From Citromicrobium sp. (lineage in GTDB: Bacteria > Pseudomonadota > Alphaproteobacteria > Sphingomonadales > Sphingomonadaceae), in assembly GCA_003248395.1 (NCBI GenBank), contig QFNA01000085.1, positions 1-8,513 of the forward strand: DNA of 8,513 nt, given 5' to 3'. The notes below the pieces were generated by a model. That model was given only the letters and a program-made list of their open reading frames with translations. It searched no databases and had not been told where the DNA came from. The translations under genes were made by a program, and so were the position numbers. Shown piece by piece: positions 5,376 to 8,513 of this stretch (positions within the stretch are counted from its first letter, which is position 1; every line of letters begins with the position of its first letter).

Positions 5376-7249
5376 GCGAAGGGCAGACGGATCTGCTCAG
5401 CTTCGTGAGGGACGATCACACCGATCAGTCCGAACCGGAGGTGGCGGCGTTGCCGCTGCACCAGGTCGAGGAGCCCTTGGTCACCAATCACGACAGCGAC
5501 GCGATGGGAGGCGAGCAGCCCCTGGCGCCGCAACGCGCGCTTGTGCCCGCCGATTTCCGCGCCCCACGGACGAGCGCCCTGGATGCTGCTCTCCGGTGGG
5601 CCTATCGCATTGGTGTCCCGGGTTCGATCCTGAGCGCGCCGCTTCGCAAGACTGCGCAAACCCGCTTTGTCGGAACCGTCGAGAGCCGTCTGACCGGCGA
5701 TCGCATGGCTGGAATGGCGTTACGCGCGGGGCACTTCCTTGTTGCCGGGGCAAAGATACCGGTCGCGAAAGCGGATTTTTCTTCGCCCTCGAAGCTTACC
5801 CAACCGGTAGCGCGAGCCCTGCACGGGTTTACGTGGATGCGCGATCTGGCTGCATGCGCTCCGCGGACGCAATGTGCAGCAACGGCCGGGGCGATTTTCT
5901 CGCACTGGAGCGACGCCAACCCCGAGCCGGGCAGGGGTCCTGCATGGACAGTCGAGAATGCCGGCCTCCGGCTTCTCAACTGGATCGTGCATGCCCCGCT
6001 CGTCTTGTCGGGAGAGGGCGCGGCCCTGAGCCAATCCATGCTCGACGCGATCGAGACGACAGCGCGATGGCTCGACAGGCATGTCGGTGAAGCCGACGAC
6101 AGGCTGGCGCAATCCATCGGCTGGGGCGCGCTGGTTGCTGCCGGCCTGCTGCTGCGGAACGGGCGTCCGCGACGGCTGTTCGCGGAGGCGGGGCTGCTGC
6201 GTTCGCTAGGTGAGGCCGTGGGCGATGACGGGGGCGTTCTCGCACGCAGTCCGGCTGCCCAGATGGAAGCCATTGCGCTCATGGTCGAATTGCGCGCCTG
6301 TTACGAAGCGGTCGGGCAAGAGCCGCCCGCGGCAATCGATGCGATGCCGGACATGCTCGTGCCGGCCCTGCTTTCACTGCGCATGGGCGATCGCGGCCTC
6401 GGTTCGTGGCAGGGCGGGATGGCATTCGCAGAGAACGCTGTCGACGAATTGATCACGGCCAGCCGCGTTCGGGCGCGCCCCATGATCGATTCGGGTCAGT
6501 GGGGTTACCAGAGGGCCCGATCGCGTGACGCGGTGCTGGTCATGGACGCTGCTCCACCTCCCAAGCGGCGCCACGCACGCGCCGCTTGCGCGTCGACGCT
6601 TGCCTTCGAGTTTTCACACGCGCGTCAGCGCATCATCGTCAATTGCGGAGGTGCGGAAGCGGCGGGTACGCTCGTTCCGGCCAGGATCGAACAGGGCCTG
6701 CGCGGGACGGCCGCCCATTCGACGCTTTCGCTCGACGACGCCAACTCCACTGCGATCCACTTGCACGGCCAGATCGGCAAAGGGGTGGAAGAAGTCGAGT
6801 TCTCGCGAGAAATTCTCGAGGGCAAGGGGCGAAAAGCGACGCGGTTCGAAGCATCGCATAACGGATATGGCGCGCGTTATGGCTTGCTTCATCGGCGTAT
6901 TCTGGTGCTGTCGGACGATGGGGAAGAACTGCACGGCGAGGATGCGATCGAACCATCGGGCCGCCGTGGCAATCGCGGCAAGATTGCCTTCGCGCTGCGC
7001 TTTCATCTCGGGCTCGGCATCGACGCCAGCTTGACCGAGGATTCGCGCGGCGTGCATTTGGCGCTGCCCGACGCGAGCTACTGGCAATTCAGGCTCGGCG
7101 GCGATAACGCCGAGACGCAATGTGCCGTGGAAGACAGCCTGTGGGTCGATGGCCAGGGCCGGCCACACGGCGTGCAACAAATCGTTGTCGAGGGACTGAC
7201 CGATCGCCGCGGGGCGCGGTTTCCCTGGCTGCTCAAACGAATGGGGTAG
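5372..7249 (+). CDS. Heparinase II/III family protein
   Basis: The 625-residue protein starts at the ATG that overlaps the rpe stop. The same frame stays open for a further 340 codons leftward, but that stretch is an off-frame reading of rpe. Residues 1-60 are acidic and probably disordered. Residues about 70-390 form the helical region of the family, with WTVENAGLRLLNWI (192-205). The C-terminal heparinase II/III beta domain contains NCGG (424-427), R444-GTAAHSTLSLDD (to 456) with the family's characteristic His, and RFHL (543-546). Known family members cleave acidic polysaccharides by beta-elimination, usually in the periplasm. Here no signal peptide is visible, so a cytoplasmic location is implied and the substrate is unknown. 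It is flanked by housekeeping genes, with purH seven bases downstream, suggesting a conserved operon rather than a polysaccharide utilisation locus. Confidence 0.87.
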   Translation: MSEGQTDLLSFVRDDHTDQSEPEVAALPLHQVEEPLVTNHDSDAMGGEQPLAPQRALVPADFRAPRTSALDAALRWAYRIGVPGSILSAPLRKTAQTRFVGTVESRLTGDRMAGMALRAGHFLVAGAKIPVAKADFSSPSKLTQPVARALHGFTWMRDLAACAPRTQCAATAGAIFSHWSDANPEPGRGPAWTVENAGLRLLNWIVHAPLVLSGEGAALSQSMLDAIETTARWLDRHVGEADDRLAQSIGWGALVAAGLLLRNGRPRRLFAEAGLLRSLGEAVGDDGGVLARSPAAQMEAIALMVELRACYEAVGQEPPAAIDAMPDMLVPALLSLRMGDRGLGSWQGGMAFAENAVDELITASRVRARPMIDSGQWGYQRARSRDAVLVMDAAPPPKRRHARAACASTLAFEFSHARQRIIVNCGGAEAAGTLVPARIEQGLRGTAAHSTLSLDDANSTAIHLHGQIGKGVEEVEFSREILEGKGRKATRFEASHNGYGARYGLLHRRILVLSDDGEELHGEDAIEPSGRRGNRGKIAFALRFHLGLGIDASLTEDSRGVHLALPDASYWQFRLGGDNAETQCAVEDSLWVDGQGRPHGVQQIVVEGLTDRRGARFPWLLKRMG

Positions 7250-7256
7250 AATACGC

Positions 7257-8513
7257 GTGACGGATGTAGCGATCAAACGGGCACTGCTGTCAGTGTCCGA
7301 CAAGACCGGTTTGGCAGAACTGGGCAAGGCCCTTGCGGAAAAAGGGATCGAACTGGTTTCGACCGGCGGGACGGCGAAGGCGCTGCGCGATGCCGGATTG
7401 GACGTGCGCGACGTATCCGAACTCACGGGTTTTCCCGAAATGATGGATGGGCGGGTCAAGACGTTGCATCCGATGGTTCACGGCGGACTGCTGGCGGTCC
7501 GCGATGACGCCGATCATGCACGAGCGATGGAACAGCACGGGATCGGTGCGATCGATCTCGTCGTCATCAATCTGTATCCGTTCGAAGCGACAGTCGCGAA
7601 GGGTGCCGAGCGCGACGAGATTATCGAGAATATCGATATCGGCGGCCCGAGCATGGTTCGTTCGGCGGCGAAAAATCACCAATTCGTCACCGTGGTGACC
7701 GACCCGGCGGACTATGACGCCTTGCTGACGGAAATGCAGGGCGACGGGACCACCTCGCTCGACTTTCGCCGCACATGCGCGTCCAAGGCGTTTTCCGCGA
7801 CTGCGGCTTATGATGCGGCGATCAGCCAGTGGTTCGCATTCGCCGACCAGGGCGAAGTTTTCCCGGACCGCTTCTCGATGTCGAGCGAGCTCGTGACATC
7901 GCTGCGCTATGGCGAAAATCCGCATCAGCAGGCCGCGCTGTATGTTCCCCGCCACAACACTGTTTCGGGACTGCCACAGGCGACCCAACTGCAAGGTAAG
8001 GAGCTGTCGTATAACAATTACAATGACGCCAATGCGGCGCTCGAACTCGTCGCCGAGTTTGCGGATGATGCGCCCTCGGTCGTTATCGTGAAACACGCCA
8101 ACCCTTGCGGAGTCGCACAGGCCGAAACGCTTCACGATGCCTGGCAGGCTGCGCTCGAATGCGACAGCGTTTCCGCATTCGGCGGGATTGTCGCCACCAA
8201 TGTTCCCCTGGATGGCCCTACTGCCGAAGCAATCTGCGCCATCTTTACCGAAGTGGTCGTCGCGCCCGGTGCCGATGAGGCGGCGCGTGAAGCGTTTGCC
8301 CGGAAAAAGAACCTGCGTCTGCTCATCACCGAAGGCCTGCCCGAACCGCGACGGCGCGGCATGATCCAGGTCGGCATAGCCGGTGGTATGCTGGTGCAGA
8401 CGCGCGACAACGGAGCGATTTCGCCGGACGACCTCAGGGTCGTGACGCAGCGTCAGCCAACAGAGCAGGAATTGCGCGATTGCCTGTTCGCCTGGACTGT
8501 CGCCCGTCATGTG
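7257..8513 (+). CDS. purH: Bifunctional AICAR formyltransferase / IMP cyclohydrolase (3' end outside window)
   Basis: The first 419 residues of PurH (family about 520-540) are present, catalysing the last two steps of IMP synthesis. The N-terminal IMP cyclohydrolase (MGS-like) domain shows SVSDKTG (12-18), STGGTAK (35-41), GRVKTLHP (65-72), NLYPF (105-109) and ENIDIGGPSMVRSAAKNH (124-141). The AICAR formyltransferase domain shows RYGENPHQ (217-224) and the catalytic K279-H280-ANPCG, then DSVSAFGGIVATN (303-315), where the usual Pro after Asp is Ser. The start is GTG at 7257, since no ATG precedes the conserved first strand. GGGG at 7243-7246, inside the end of the previous gene, is a loose ribosome binding site. 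It follows the heparinase-like gene by seven bases and is probably co-transcribed with rpe. No purine riboswitch is visible. Confidence 0.97.
   Translation, partial: MTDVAIKRALLSVSDKTGLAELGKALAEKGIELVSTGGTAKALRDAGLDVRDVSELTGFPEMMDGRVKTLHPMVHGGLLAVRDDADHARAMEQHGIGAIDLVVINLYPFEATVAKGAERDEIIENIDIGGPSMVRSAAKNHQFVTVVTDPADYDALLTEMQGDGTTSLDFRRTCASKAFSATAAYDAAISQWFAFADQGEVFPDRFSMSSELVTSLRYGENPHQQAALYVPRHNTVSGLPQATQLQGKELSYNNYNDANAALELVAEFADDAPSVVIVKHANPCGVAQAETLHDAWQAALECDSVSAFGGIVATNVPLDGPTAEAICAIFTEVVVAPGADEAAREAFARKKNLRLLITEGLPEPRRRGMIQVGIAGGMLVQTRDNGAISPDDLRVVTQRQPTEQELRDCLFAWTVARHV

Noticed and set aside
7290..8510. A 406-residue open frame on the strand opposite purH
   Set aside because: The sense strand encodes PurH with all motifs. 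A long antisense frame is common in GC-rich DNA and this one has no recognised domain.

Overview
The window looks like chromosome from a GC-rich alphaproteobacterium, most probably a member of the Sphingomonadales (Erythrobacter/Sphingomonas-like). This rests on base composition, the MmcB-type repair protein, an alphaproteobacterial LexA operator (GAAC-N7-GAAC), the rpe / heparinase-like / purH order, and a DUF2141 secreted protein. The assignment is an inference from gene content, not from a marker gene. I see no phage, insertion sequence, CRISPR array or plasmid signature.

Left part (1-1649, minus strand). Reading leftward there are a small unrecognised protein (1290-1649), the SOS-type DNA repair protein MmcB (726-1238), and a sterol desaturase/fatty acid hydroxylase family membrane enzyme (663 to beyond the left edge). 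Just before mmcB, an alphaproteobacterial SOS box sits inside the spacer of a plausible promoter whose predicted start coincides with the A of the mmcB ATG, so mmcB looks LexA-repressed and possibly leaderless.

Centre (1770-4466). A complete tRNA-Arg(CCG) with an encoded CCA is followed by about 190 bases holding several inverted repeats. Then comes a two-gene unit with a 4-base GTGA overlap: a diacylglycerol-kinase-fold lipid kinase (2036-3073) and a nucleotidyltransferase-like protein (3070-3978). Together they suggest phosphorylation of a lipid followed by nucleotide activation of the lipid phosphate. This pair is the most interesting candidate in the window. A secreted DUF2141 protein (3969-4466, minus) converges on it with a 10-base overlap.

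Right part (4713-8513, plus strand). A tight run contains rpe (ribulose-phosphate 3-epimerase), a heparinase II/III-family protein without a visible signal peptide (ATGA overlap with rpe), and purH (7 bases later, GTG start, cut by the right edge). This mixes pentose-phosphate and purine synthesis housekeeping with a polysaccharide-lyase-like protein of unclear job.
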